Shown here in pieces: positions 18,517 to 26,365 of a stretch of 64,000 nucleotides of DNA. The translations under genes were made by a program, and so were the position numbers. The notes under the pieces are model-generated. The model worked only from the letters and a program-made list of their open reading frames with translations, was not told the DNA's origin and searched no databases. Origin of the DNA: Massilia agri. GTDB taxonomy: Bacteria > Pseudomonadota > Gammaproteobacteria > Burkholderiales > Burkholderiaceae_D. Every line of letters begins with the position of its first letter. The stretch's first letter is position 1. The stretch spans positions 124,001 to 188,000 of the forward strand of contig NZ_JANUHA010000009.1 of assembly GCF_024753255.1 (NCBI RefSeq), read 5' to 3'.

Positions 18517-19560
18517 TCAGCGTCCCCGGGAGGTGGCCCGATACGGCGCGGCCAGCGGCTCGCCGATGAACAGGCCCTGCGCCGGCCAGGCCACGCTCTT
18601 CCAGTAGGCTTCGATGGCGCTGTCGCCGCCCAGGTAGCGGCGCAGCAGGACAGTGGGATTCGGGAATTTCTGCCAGTGGTTGCAGGGCTCGCTGACGGTG
18701 CCGTAGCTGGCCGTCGCCCCCGCTTCCAGCCAGCGCAGGCTGCTCATCTGGCTCGTTCCCAGCAGGTCGCCGCCCAGCGAAGTGAGGTGGTCGGCCAGGG
18801 CCCCCGGCACGAACTGCAGGGTGTCGAGCTTGGCGACCTGCGCCATGCCGGTCTGGTAAATGAGCACGTCACGCGCGCCCTCGAGCACGTCGCCCTGGAT
18901 CACCTTGGTCGTCAGGCGGCGCGCCGGCACCCTGCCCGGCGGCGGGAAGAAACCGGCGCGGGTGTTGCGCGCCTTTTCGGAAGTCGCCAGGTAGTAGGCG
19001 GTGGCCGGCACCGTGCGGAAACCCGCCGCCACGCCGCGGTCGATCAGGGCCTTGGCTTCCTTCACCGAGCTGATCGGCAGCAGCATCGAGGGACGCATGG
19101 CGTGGTCCGTCAACGGCCGCGCCGACTTGCTGTTGAAATAGGGGCTGGGCTGGCCGGCGGCGCAGGTCTTGGCGCACTGGGCGCCGTCGAAGCCCAGGGT
19201 GTAGGCGCCGGTCAGGGAATTGCAGTCCACCGCATAGGGCGTGGTCCAGATCATGAGGACGGCCTGGATCGTGGGGCCCAGCTTGCTGTCGATTTCTTCC
19301 TTCAGCAGGCGGAACTGGGCGGGCGTGAGGCGCTGCGGCTTGCCGGGAATGCGCACCTTGACGACGTTGGCGGCCGGGATGTCGCGGCGCTGGCGGTAGT
19401 AGGCGCCGACGGCGACGCTGTCCGGGTCGTCCTCGTTGATGACGATGGCGAGTTCGTTCGGCTTGAGCCCGGCCAGGGCGGCGGGCGCATGCAGGGCCGC
19501 GGCGCAGCCCAGGACCAGGGAAAGGAAAAGGCGGAAGAAGGCGCGCAGGCGCAAGGGCAT
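18517..19560 (-). CDS. TIGR03790-type exported protein
   Basis: A 347-residue exported protein of unknown activity. The signal peptide is residues about 1-30 (FFRLFLSLVLGCAAALHAP). The body begins LKPNELAIVINEDDPDSVAVG and includes IQAVLMIWTTPYAVDC, the pattern of the TIGR03790 family found mostly in genomes with PEP-CTERM proteins. Seven cysteine-rich or charged positions are present (CAKTC, EPCNHW). The start at ATG 19560 gives a normal signal peptide; an earlier GTG would add an unlikely extension. It lies between the nuclease and the TLDc-like PEP-CTERM gene. Confidence 0.8.
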   Translation of the reverse strand: MPLRLRAFFRLFLSLVLGCAAALHAPAALAGLKPNELAIVINEDDPDSVAVGAYYRQRRDIPAANVVKVRIPGKPQRLTPAQFRLLKEEIDSKLGPTIQAVLMIWTTPYAVDCNSLTGAYTLGFDGAQCAKTCAAGQPSPYFNSKSARPLTDHAMRPSMLLPISSVKEAKALIDRGVAAGFRTVPATAYYLATSEKARNTRAGFFPPPGRVPARRLTTKVIQGDVLEGARDVLIYQTGMAQVAKLDTLQFVPGALADHLTSLGGDLLGTSQMSSLRWLEAGATASYGTVSEPCNHWQKFPNPTVLLRRYLGGDSAIEAYWKSVAWPAQGLFIGEPLAAPYRATSRGR

Positions 19561-19583
19561 CGGTCGCAAGGTCGTCGCTGGAA

Positions 19584-19605
19584 GAATGATGTCAGGAATG
19601 ATGTC
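19584..19605. repeat. Two direct copies of a 10-base motif
   Basis: GAATGATGTC occurs at 19584-19593 and again at 19596-19605, a 12-base period. It lies 24-45 bases before the start of the TIGR03790-type gene, where a regulator could bind near the promoter. Confidence 0.5.
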
Positions 19606-19723
19606 GGATAAGGGGCGCACAGGCACGCCTCAGGTGCACCTGCGCGCGCCGCCCCACATCATGCCACAGCTTGCCATTCTGTCAGCCCACGAATGGCCGC
19701 CTTGCGCCCAGCCCTGCCCTGCC

Positions 19724-20470
19724 TCAATGCTTGACTGTCGAGGCAGGACGCGCCGGCACGGCCTTGCGCTGCCGGCGCCGCCAGGCCGTGAAGCCGAGCA
19801 GGCCCAGGCCCGCCGCCAGCATGGCGTTCTGGCCGGGTTCGGGCACCAGGGAGATCGAATAGACCTCGAGCGCGTCGACCCGGAACAGCTGGCCGCCCGT
19901 GCTGCCGTCGATGATGCTGATGCCTTCTTCGCCCCCGCCGTAGCTCACCTGCCAGGAGAAGGCCGCGTTGAGGCGGTCGTTGACGAACAGGTCGGGGCCT
20001 GCGCCAAAGGTCGGGCCGTGGTTGGGGTCGTTGTAGGTCTGGCGGATGCCGCGGTTGGGCAGGATGTTGTCGCTCATGACCTGGCGCCACAGCTGCGCAT
20101 CGGTGTAGTTGAAGATGAAGGCGGTGCGCTGCCAGTCGTTCGGCGTTTCGTGCCAGCCGTCGGTAGACGACCAGCTCTGCGGATTGTAGCCGCCGATGAT
20201 CCAGCTGTTGCCGAGGTCGTTGCTGACCTGGAGCAGCGTGAAGGTCATGCCGGCGCCGTCGGCCGCGTCATGGAAGTCGCGCGAGTTATGGCTGAGTTCG
20301 CGGGTGTAGATGTTGCGCAGGTCCAGCGGGCCGGCGCCGAGCCAGCGTTCGAGCTGGCCATACAGGGTCAGGTCCAGCAGGGAGCCGCCGTTCTGCGCCT
20401 GCGCCGCCGGCGCCGCCAGGCCCAGGGTCACGGTCATGGCCAGGGTACCGGCCGCAACGAATGATTTCAT
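19724..20470 (-). CDS. PEP-CTERM protein with TLDc-like domain
   Basis: A 248-residue exported protein. A signal peptide (about 1-25, ending APAAQAQ) is followed by a domain with the TLDc pattern: LSHNSRDFHDAADGAGMTFT, then WIIGGYNPQSW, an AFIFNYTD segment and GPTFGAGPDLFVND. Residues about 210-230 are the sorting signal (VPEPGQNAMLAAGLGLLGF) with a basic stretch. The tail then continues for about 14 residues beyond the Arg cluster, longer than usual. TLDc domains are known mainly from eukaryotic oxidation-resistance proteins; their role in bacteria is unclear. Confidence 0.85.
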   Translation of the reverse strand: MKSFVAAGTLAMTVTLGLAAPAAQAQNGGSLLDLTLYGQLERWLGAGPLDLRNIYTRELSHNSRDFHDAADGAGMTFTLLQVSNDLGNSWIIGGYNPQSWSSTDGWHETPNDWQRTAFIFNYTDAQLWRQVMSDNILPNRGIRQTYNDPNHGPTFGAGPDLFVNDRLNAAFSWQVSYGGGEEGISIIDGSTGGQLFRVDALEVYSISLVPEPGQNAMLAAGLGLLGFTAWRRRQRKAVPARPASTVKH

Positions 20471-20559
20471 GGATTTCCCCTCATCGGTTCACGTTCGGGC
20501 CATTCTACGCCCGGGTTTACGCGAGGGTTCGCACGGTTCCGCCGTGCAAGCGCGGACGA

Positions 20560-20580
20560 CCCCGCCACCTGGCGGCGGGG
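20560..20580 (-). terminator. GC-rich hairpin after manC
   Basis: CCCCGCC (20560-20566) pairs with GGCGGGG (20574-20580) around a seven-base loop, 12 bases past the manC stop. No U tract follows. A second small hairpin (GCACGG/CCGTGC) lies at about 20531-20547. Together they mark the likely 3' end of the exopolysaccharide transcript. Confidence 0.4.
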
Positions 20581-20591
20581 CCGGGCCAGGA

Positions 20592-22010
20592 TCAGGCGCG
20601 CTTGTAGATGTCCTCGAAGCGGACGATGTCGTCCTCGCCGAGGTAGCTGCCCGACTGCACTTCGATGATGTGCAGCGGCAGCTTGCCCGGGTTTTCCAGC
20701 CGGTGGTTCATGCCGATCGGGATGTAGGTCGATTCGTTCTCGGACAGCAGGCTGACCTTCTCGCCGCAGGTCACGCGCGCGGTGCCCGAGACCACGACCC
20801 AGTGTTCGGCGCGGTGGTGGTGCATCTGCAGCGAGAGCTTCTCGCCCGGCTTGACGGTGATGCGCTTGACCTGGAAGCGGTCGCCCGCATCGATGCCCTC
20901 GTAGTGGCCCCAGGGGCGGTAGACGCGGGTGTGGTGCAGGTGCTCGGTACGCGCCTTCGATTTCAGGTGGTCGACCACCTGCTTGACGCGCTGCACTTGA
21001 TCTTTGTGCGTCACCAGGACGGCATCCTGGGTCTCGACCACGACGATGTCTTCCACGCCGACCACGGCGACGATGCGCGATTCGGCGCGCACCAGCGAAT
21101 TCTTCACGCCGTCCAGGTAGACGTCGCCGCGCTGGGCATTGCCGTTCGCGTCCTTGGGCTGGACTTCCCACAGGGCCGACCAGGAACCGACGTCGTTCCA
21201 GCCGATATCGGCCGGCACCACGGCGGCGTCGCGGGTCTTTTCCATCACCGCATAGTCGATCGAATCCGACGGGCTGTCGGTGAAGGCCTGCTCTTCGAGG
21301 CGGCAGAAGTCGAGGTCACGGTAGCCGGTGCTCACGGCCTTCTCGGCAGCAAGCGCGATCTGCGGCGCATGCTGCTGCAGCTCGTCGAGGAAGCGCTGCG
21401 CCCCGAACATGAACATGCCGCTGTTCCAGTAGTAGCCGCCTTCGTCCAGGAAGCCCTGGGCGGTGGCGGCATCCGGCTTCTCGACGAAGCGCGCGACGGA
21501 GTAGCAGTCGCCGCAGTTGGCGACCGCTTCGCCGCGGCGGATGTAGCCGTAGCCGGTTTCCGGCGACTTCGGCACGATGCCGAAGGTGGCGAGCTTGCCC
21601 TGGCCCACCAGGGTCACGGCGCGCTCGACGGCGTCGCGGAAGGCGGCGCCGTTTTCGATCACGTGGTCGGCCGGCAGCACCAGCATCAGCGCTTCCGGGT
21701 CGATGCTCTTGAGGTAGTTGGCGGCGGCCGCCACCGCCGGGGCGGTATTGCGGCCGACGGGCTCGAGCAGGATGCCCAGCGGCGTGATGCCGATTTCGCG
21801 CAACTGCTCAGCCACCATGAAGCGGTGATCGTTACCGCAGACCACCAGAGGCGCCATCACTCCCGGCCAGCCGGCCACGCGTTGCGCGGTTTCCTGCAGC
21901 ATGGTCTTGTCGGCGACCAGGGGCAGGAGCTGCTTGGGCAATACCGCACGCGACAGCGGCCACAAGCGGGTGCCGGCGCCGCCGGAGAGGATGACTGGGT
22001 AAATTTTCAT
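20592..22010 (-). CDS. manC: Mannose-1-phosphate guanylyltransferase/mannose-6-phosphate isomerase
   Basis: A 472-residue bifunctional type II enzyme supplying GDP-mannose. The nucleotidyltransferase domain opens with VILSGGAGTRLWPLSR. The C-terminal cupin isomerase domain (about 365-470) has WGHYEGIDAGDRFQVKRI and SLQMHHHRAEHWVVVSG, with metal-binding His. GDP-mannose is used for mannose transfer and, through gmd and fcl at 50-52 kb, for GDP-fucose. The start overlaps the upstream stop by ATGA. Confidence 0.96.
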   Translation of the reverse strand: MKIYPVILSGGAGTRLWPLSRAVLPKQLLPLVADKTMLQETAQRVAGWPGVMAPLVVCGNDHRFMVAEQLREIGITPLGILLEPVGRNTAPAVAAAANYLKSIDPEALMLVLPADHVIENGAAFRDAVERAVTLVGQGKLATFGIVPKSPETGYGYIRRGEAVANCGDCYSVARFVEKPDAATAQGFLDEGGYYWNSGMFMFGAQRFLDELQQHAPQIALAAEKAVSTGYRDLDFCRLEEQAFTDSPSDSIDYAVMEKTRDAAVVPADIGWNDVGSWSALWEVQPKDANGNAQRGDVYLDGVKNSLVRAESRIVAVVGVEDIVVVETQDAVLVTHKDQVQRVKQVVDHLKSKARTEHLHHTRVYRPWGHYEGIDAGDRFQVKRITVKPGEKLSLQMHHHRAEHWVVVSGTARVTCGEKVSLLSENESTYIPIGMNHRLENPGKLPLHIIEVQSGSYLGEDDIVRFEDIYKRA

Positions 22011-23185
22011 GCGCTAACTTTCTCTGAAATTTTTTCTACTTCGATACTGGCCTGACTGGCTTCTTCCTTGCGGCGTGAGCGACGGCGGTCGCGTGCGTTG
22101 ACCCATTCCTCGGACGAATATTCCGAGGCATGTTTCATTTCGCCCTTGCGGTCGACACTGTAATCCTTGAAAACTATCATTTCATGCAATGTTACATCAT
22201 GCAACACCCGTGTGTATTCGAACAAGACGCTGCGCACGATCTCCGCGCCTTCGCAGATGTGGCTGCCGTGGCCGATCCAGGTCGGGCCGACGATGCGGGC
22301 GCCCGCTTCGATGCGCACGTTGGATCCGATGTAGACCGGACCCTCGATGACCGTGCCGTTCCAGTCGATGCTGGTGTTCAGCCCAGTCCAGACGCCGGGT
22401 TCGATCTGGATGCCCGGCACGTCCATGTGGTTGACTTCGCCGGTCAGCACCGTCTGCAGCACTTCCCAGTAGTCGCTCATGGTGCCGATGTCGAGCCAGT
22501 TGAAAGGACGGCCCTGGGCGTAGAACGGCAGGCCGCGCTCTGCCAAAAGGGGGAAGAGCTCGGAGCCGATATCGAAGGGCACGCCGGACGGAATAAGGTC
22601 GATGACTTCCGGTTCGAAGATGTAGATGCCGGTCGAGATGAAGTTGGACTTGGCTTCGGCTTCGCTTGGCTTTTCCTGGAACTCGGTGATGCGGCCGTTG
22701 GCGTCGGTGACCACCACGCCGTAGGAGGAGACCTTGTCCCACGGCACCTCTTTGGTGATGACGGAGGCCATGGCGCCCTTGCGGCGGTGCTCGAGCAGCG
22801 CGGCCTTCAGGTCGAGGTCGATCAGGGCGTCGCCGCACAGGACGATGGTGGTGTCGTCGAAGAAGCCGCCGAATTCCTGGATCTTCTTCATGCCGCCGGC
22901 CGAGCCGATCGGTTCCGGGACCACCGCCCCGTCGTCCTTGATATAGCCTTCGAAGGAGTAGCCGATCTGCACCCCGAACTGCTCGCCTTCACCGAAGTAC
23001 TCTTCGATCTTTTCGTGCAGCCAGCTGACGTTGACCATGATTTCGGTCACGCCGTGCTTCTTGAGGTGTTCGACCAGGTAGGCCATCACGGGTTTTCCAA
23101 GCAGCGGGATCATGGGTTTTGGCAGGTCATAGGTCAGCGGGCGTACACGCGTGCCCTTGCCTGCAGCGAGAATCATGGCTTTCAT
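22007..23185 (-). CDS. NDP-sugar pyrophosphorylase family protein
   Basis: A 392-residue nucleotidyltransferase beginning MKAMILAAGKGTRVRPLTY, with the G-x-G-T-R signature and LPKPMIPLLGKPV. The C-terminal part (about 255-345) looks like a left-handed beta helix with hexapeptide-type repeats (VYIGSNVRIEAGARIVGPTW), followed by a charged tail. The sugar specificity (glucose-1-phosphate or mannose-1-phosphate) cannot be told from the sequence alone. The ATG at 23185 is preceded by AAGGA at seven bases. Confidence 0.9.
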   Translation of the reverse strand: MKAMILAAGKGTRVRPLTYDLPKPMIPLLGKPVMAYLVEHLKKHGVTEIMVNVSWLHEKIEEYFGEGEQFGVQIGYSFEGYIKDDGAVVPEPIGSAGGMKKIQEFGGFFDDTTIVLCGDALIDLDLKAALLEHRRKGAMASVITKEVPWDKVSSYGVVVTDANGRITEFQEKPSEAEAKSNFISTGIYIFEPEVIDLIPSGVPFDIGSELFPLLAERGLPFYAQGRPFNWLDIGTMSDYWEVLQTVLTGEVNHMDVPGIQIEPGVWTGLNTSIDWNGTVIEGPVYIGSNVRIEAGARIVGPTWIGHGSHICEGAEIVRSVLFEYTRVLHDVTLHEMIVFKDYSVDRKGEMKHASEYSSEEWVNARDRRRSRRKEEASQASIEVEKISEKVSA

Positions 23186-23214
23186 CAGACCGTCCTTGAT
23201 GTAAATGAGTTTGT

Positions 23215-24213
23215 TTATTTGGCTGTGGTTTGGTAGCGCCAGACGTCGGCGCACATTTGAGCGACATCACGCTCGGCAGTCCAGCCCAGCTCTTCGCGCG
23301 CCTTAGTGGGATCGGCGTAGCACTTGGCCACGTCGCCCGGACGGCGGTCGACGATCTGGTAGGCGATCTTGCGTCCACAGGCTTGCTCGAAAGCGCGTAC
23401 CATTTCCAGCACGCTGTTGCCTCGGCCGGTGCCGAGGTTGTAGGTGACGATGCCCGGGCCCTTGGCCAGGCGATCGAGGGTCTTCACGTGACCGATCGCG
23501 AGATCGACCACGTGGATGTAGTCGCGCAGGCCGGTACCGTCCGGCGTCGGGTAGTCGCCGCCGAAGACGGACAGCTTCTCGCGCTGGCCGTTGGCGACCT
23601 GGGCGATGTAAGGAACCAGGTTGTTGGGGATGCCGCTCGGCTCTTCGCCGATCAGGCCGCTCTCGTGGGCGCCGACCGGGTTGAAGTAGCGCAGCAGGGC
23701 GATGCGCCAGTCGGGCTCGGCCTTGGCGAGGTCGCGCAGGATGTCTTCGATCATCAGCTTGCTGCGGCCGTAGGGATTGGTGGCCGAGAGCGGGAAGTCT
23801 TCGCGGATCGGCACCGAGGCCGGGTCGCCGTAGACGGTGGCCGAGGACGAGAACACCAGCGACTTGACGCCGAACTTGGCCATGGTCTCGAACAGGATGA
23901 CGCTGCCGTTGACGTTGTTGTCGTAGTAGCGCAGCGGCTGGGCCACCGATTCGCCGACGGCTTTCAGGCCGGCGAAGTGGATCACGGCATCGACCTTGTG
24001 GGCGCCGAACACGCGCTCCATCGCGGCACGGTCACGAATGTCGGCCTGCTCGAAGACGAAGGATTTGCCGGTGATGCGCTGTACCCGTTCTTGAACGGAC
24101 GCGTCCGCATTGCACAGGTTGTCGACCACGACGACGTCGTAACCAGCCTGCTGGAGTTCGACGACGGTATGTGAACCGATGTAACCCATACCGCCAGTAA
24201 CCAGGATCTTCAT
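23215..24213 (-). CDS. galE: UDP-glucose 4-epimerase
   Basis: A 332-residue short-chain dehydrogenase-type enzyme interconverting UDP-glucose and UDP-galactose. It has the NAD-binding GGMGYIGSH motif near the N-terminus, SSSATVYG with the catalytic Ser/Thr, and YGRSK (Tyr-x-x-x-Lys) followed by the GalE-specific RYFNPVGAHESG. It provides UDP-galactose for the exopolysaccharide. It is followed by the pyrophosphorylase and manC on the same strand. Confidence 0.97.
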   Translation of the reverse strand: MKILVTGGMGYIGSHTVVELQQAGYDVVVVDNLCNADASVQERVQRITGKSFVFEQADIRDRAAMERVFGAHKVDAVIHFAGLKAVGESVAQPLRYYDNNVNGSVILFETMAKFGVKSLVFSSSATVYGDPASVPIREDFPLSATNPYGRSKLMIEDILRDLAKAEPDWRIALLRYFNPVGAHESGLIGEEPSGIPNNLVPYIAQVANGQREKLSVFGGDYPTPDGTGLRDYIHVVDLAIGHVKTLDRLAKGPGIVTYNLGTGRGNSVLEMVRAFEQACGRKIAYQIVDRRPGDVAKCYADPTKAREELGWTAERDVAQMCADVWRYQTTAK

Positions 24214-24373
24214 GTCTTTTTGCTCTCAGTGATATGTGAAATGTATTAATAAGATGACAATCAATGGCTAAGCATATCACGGCCATGGCGAAAATCCACG
24301 CACGCTAGCGCAGCTGCTGTTGCAGCGCGGCACGCGGTTTCCACGTCTCTTTTTCTTGTGAGGGGCAATACAC

Positions 24374-24394
24374 GGACGGCTTCTGTGGCCGTCC
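24374..24394 (-). terminator. Hairpin at the end of the WecG-like gene
   Basis: GGACGGC (24374-24380) pairs with GCCGTCC (24388-24394) around a seven-base loop, beginning one base past the stop codon of the gene at 24396. Only a weak U-rich stretch follows. The 182-base gap to galE also contains an AT-rich part before the galE start, which could carry a second promoter. Confidence 0.5.
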
Positions 24395-24395
24395 T

Positions 24396-25154
24396 TTATC
24401 CCTGCCTGGCCTGCTTGCCTTTGAAGGCTTCCTTGATGAACAGGCCTATGAAAGCCATGTCCTCGATGAAGTAGCGCCGGAACATGCGGCGCGGCTCCTG
24501 CAAGAAGCGGTAGAACCACTCCAGCCCGGATTTCTGCATCCAGACGGGCGCCCGCTTGACCTTGCCGATGGCGACATCGAAAGTGCCGCCGACACCCATT
24601 GCGAAAGGAATCCGCATATGGGCCTGGTATTTGCCGAGGAATTGTTCTTTCTTTGGCGAGCTGATCGCCACGAACAGCAGGTCGGCGCGGCTGGCGCGGA
24701 TCTGCTCGGCGACCAGCGCCTCTTCCTCTTCCCCCTTCCAGTAGCCGTTGCGGTAGCCGGCCAGCACCAGGCGCGGGTATTTGCGCTGGTAGGTTTCGGC
24801 CACCTTGCTCACGACTTCCTCGCGCGCGCCCAGCAGGAACACGCGCCATCCCTTTTCGCCCGCGCGGCGCATCAGCGCCTCGAACAGGTCGACCCCGGCC
24901 ACCCTTTCCTTGAGCGGCTTGCCGAGCAGGCGCGAAGCCCACACGACCGGCATGCCGTCCACGTTCACCAGCGCGCAGTCGTTGATGATTCTCCGCAGTT
25001 CGGGGTCGCGGCTGGCCTTGACCAGCTTGTCCACATTGACGACCACATGCTGATGGGGCAAACCGGTGGCGATGAATCCCTCCACCTTGCCCAGCGTCTC
25101 TTCCATTGTCAGGTTGTCGACCTGGCAGCCCATCAGCGTAATGCGGTCATCCAT
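24396..25154 (-). CDS. WecG/TagA/CpsF-family glycosyltransferase
   Basis: A 252-residue GT26-family enzyme. Motifs are VNVDGMPVVWASRLLG, RVFLLGAREEVV, PRLVLAGYRNGYWK, and FVAISSPKKEQFLGKYQ with MGVGGTFDVAIGKVKRAP. Relatives transfer ManNAc or ManNAcA to a lipid-linked sugar. The neighbouring wecB makes UDP-ManNAc, which fits ManNAc as donor. The ATG at 25154 has an AAAGGA site; the start lies 11 bases after the wecB stop. Confidence 0.92.
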   Translation of the reverse strand: MDDRITLMGCQVDNLTMEETLGKVEGFIATGLPHQHVVVNVDKLVKASRDPELRRIINDCALVNVDGMPVVWASRLLGKPLKERVAGVDLFEALMRRAGEKGWRVFLLGAREEVVSKVAETYQRKYPRLVLAGYRNGYWKGEEEEALVAEQIRASRADLLFVAISSPKKEQFLGKYQAHMRIPFAMGVGGTFDVAIGKVKRAPVWMQKSGLEWFYRFLQEPRRMFRRYFIEDMAFIGLFIKEAFKGKQARQG

Positions 25155-25165
25155 GTGATTCCTTT

Positions 25166-26305
25166 CTATTCGATTTTGTGCGCGCTCTGCACTTTTTGCA
25201 GCTCCGCTGCAAGCACGGCCACGATGCGTTCGGCCGCCTTGCCGTCCCACAGCTGCGGTCGGCGGCCCTGCTTGCCATCGCCGCGCAAGACCTTCCTGGC
25301 TTCGCGCACGATGACTTCCGGATCGGTGCCGGCCAGGACATTGCTGCCCTCCTCGACCGTCACCGGGCGTTCGGTGTTTTCGCGGATCGTCACGCAGGGC
25401 ACGCCCAGCGCGGTGGTTTCTTCCTGCAGGCCGCCGCTGTCGGTGAGGACCACGGCCGCGTCCTTCCACAGGTTGAGGAAGGCCATATAGGCTTGCGGAC
25501 CGGCCAGGGTCACGTTCGGGCCGAGGTCGATGCCGAATTTCTCGATGTTCGCGCGGGTGCGCGGGTGCACCGGGAAGATCAGCGGCAGTTCCTCAGCGAT
25601 ATTCTTCAGGGCGCCGGCGATGCGGGCGAAGGTGACCGGGTCGTCCACATTGCTCGGACGGTGCAGGGTCACGACGCCGTAGCGCCCCGCCCCATGCCGG
25701 GCCTTGAAGCCGGCGGTCTCGAAAGCGGAGGTGTCGGCGCTGGCCAGCTTCTCGGCCTGGTAGAGCACGTTGTCGACCATCACGTGGCCGACGTAGTGGA
25801 CGGCGGAGTCAGCCTTGCCTTCGCGGCGCAGGTGCTCCACGGCGGCCGGCTCGGTGGCGAAGAACCAGTCCGAGATGCTGTCGGTGACGAGGCGGTTGAT
25901 TTCTTCCGGCATGCTGATGTCGCCGCTGCGCAGGCCGGCTTCGACGTGGGCAACGGGAATCACGAGCTTCTTGGCGACGATCGAGCAGGCCAGGGTCGAG
26001 TTGACGTCGCCCACCACCAGCACCGCGCTTGGCCTCTCGGCCATGCACAGCTCCTCGAAGGCCACCATGATCTTGGCGGTCTGCTGGGCGTGGCTGCCGC
26101 CGCCGGCGGCCATGAACACGTCCGGCTGGGGAATGCCCAGTTCCTCGAAGAACACGTCGTTCATTTCGCGGTCGTAGTGCTGGCCGGTGTGGATGATCTT
26201 GAACGACAGGCGGGTTTGACCTTCCGGCTGGGCCTGCAGGGCGCGCACGATCGGCGCGATCTTCATGAAGTTCGGACGGGCACCAGCGACGAGGTAAATC
26301 AGCAT
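25166..26305 (-). CDS. wecB: UDP-N-acetylglucosamine 2-epimerase (non-hydrolysing)
   Basis: A 379-residue enzyme producing UDP-ManNAc from UDP-GlcNAc. Signature segments are GARPNFMKIAPIVRAL, HTGQHYDREMNDVFFEELGI, VVGDVNSTLA, HVEAGLRSGD, and TDSGGLQEETTALGVP with the substrate-binding residues. It is followed closely by a WecG-like transferase. The UDP-ManNAc dehydrogenase gene (wecC) is not in this window. Confidence 0.96.
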   Translation of the reverse strand: MLIYLVAGARPNFMKIAPIVRALQAQPEGQTRLSFKIIHTGQHYDREMNDVFFEELGIPQPDVFMAAGGGSHAQQTAKIMVAFEELCMAERPSAVLVVGDVNSTLACSIVAKKLVIPVAHVEAGLRSGDISMPEEINRLVTDSISDWFFATEPAAVEHLRREGKADSAVHYVGHVMVDNVLYQAEKLASADTSAFETAGFKARHGAGRYGVVTLHRPSNVDDPVTFARIAGALKNIAEELPLIFPVHPRTRANIEKFGIDLGPNVTLAGPQAYMAFLNLWKDAAVVLTDSGGLQEETTALGVPCVTIRENTERPVTVEEGSNVLAGTDPEVIVREARKVLRGDGKQGRRPQLWDGKAAERIVAVLAAELQKVQSAHKIE

Positions 26306-26365
26306 TTGGACACTTCCCTTAATAATTATGTTTTGCTTCTTAGAAATATTAAAGAATTACTTACA

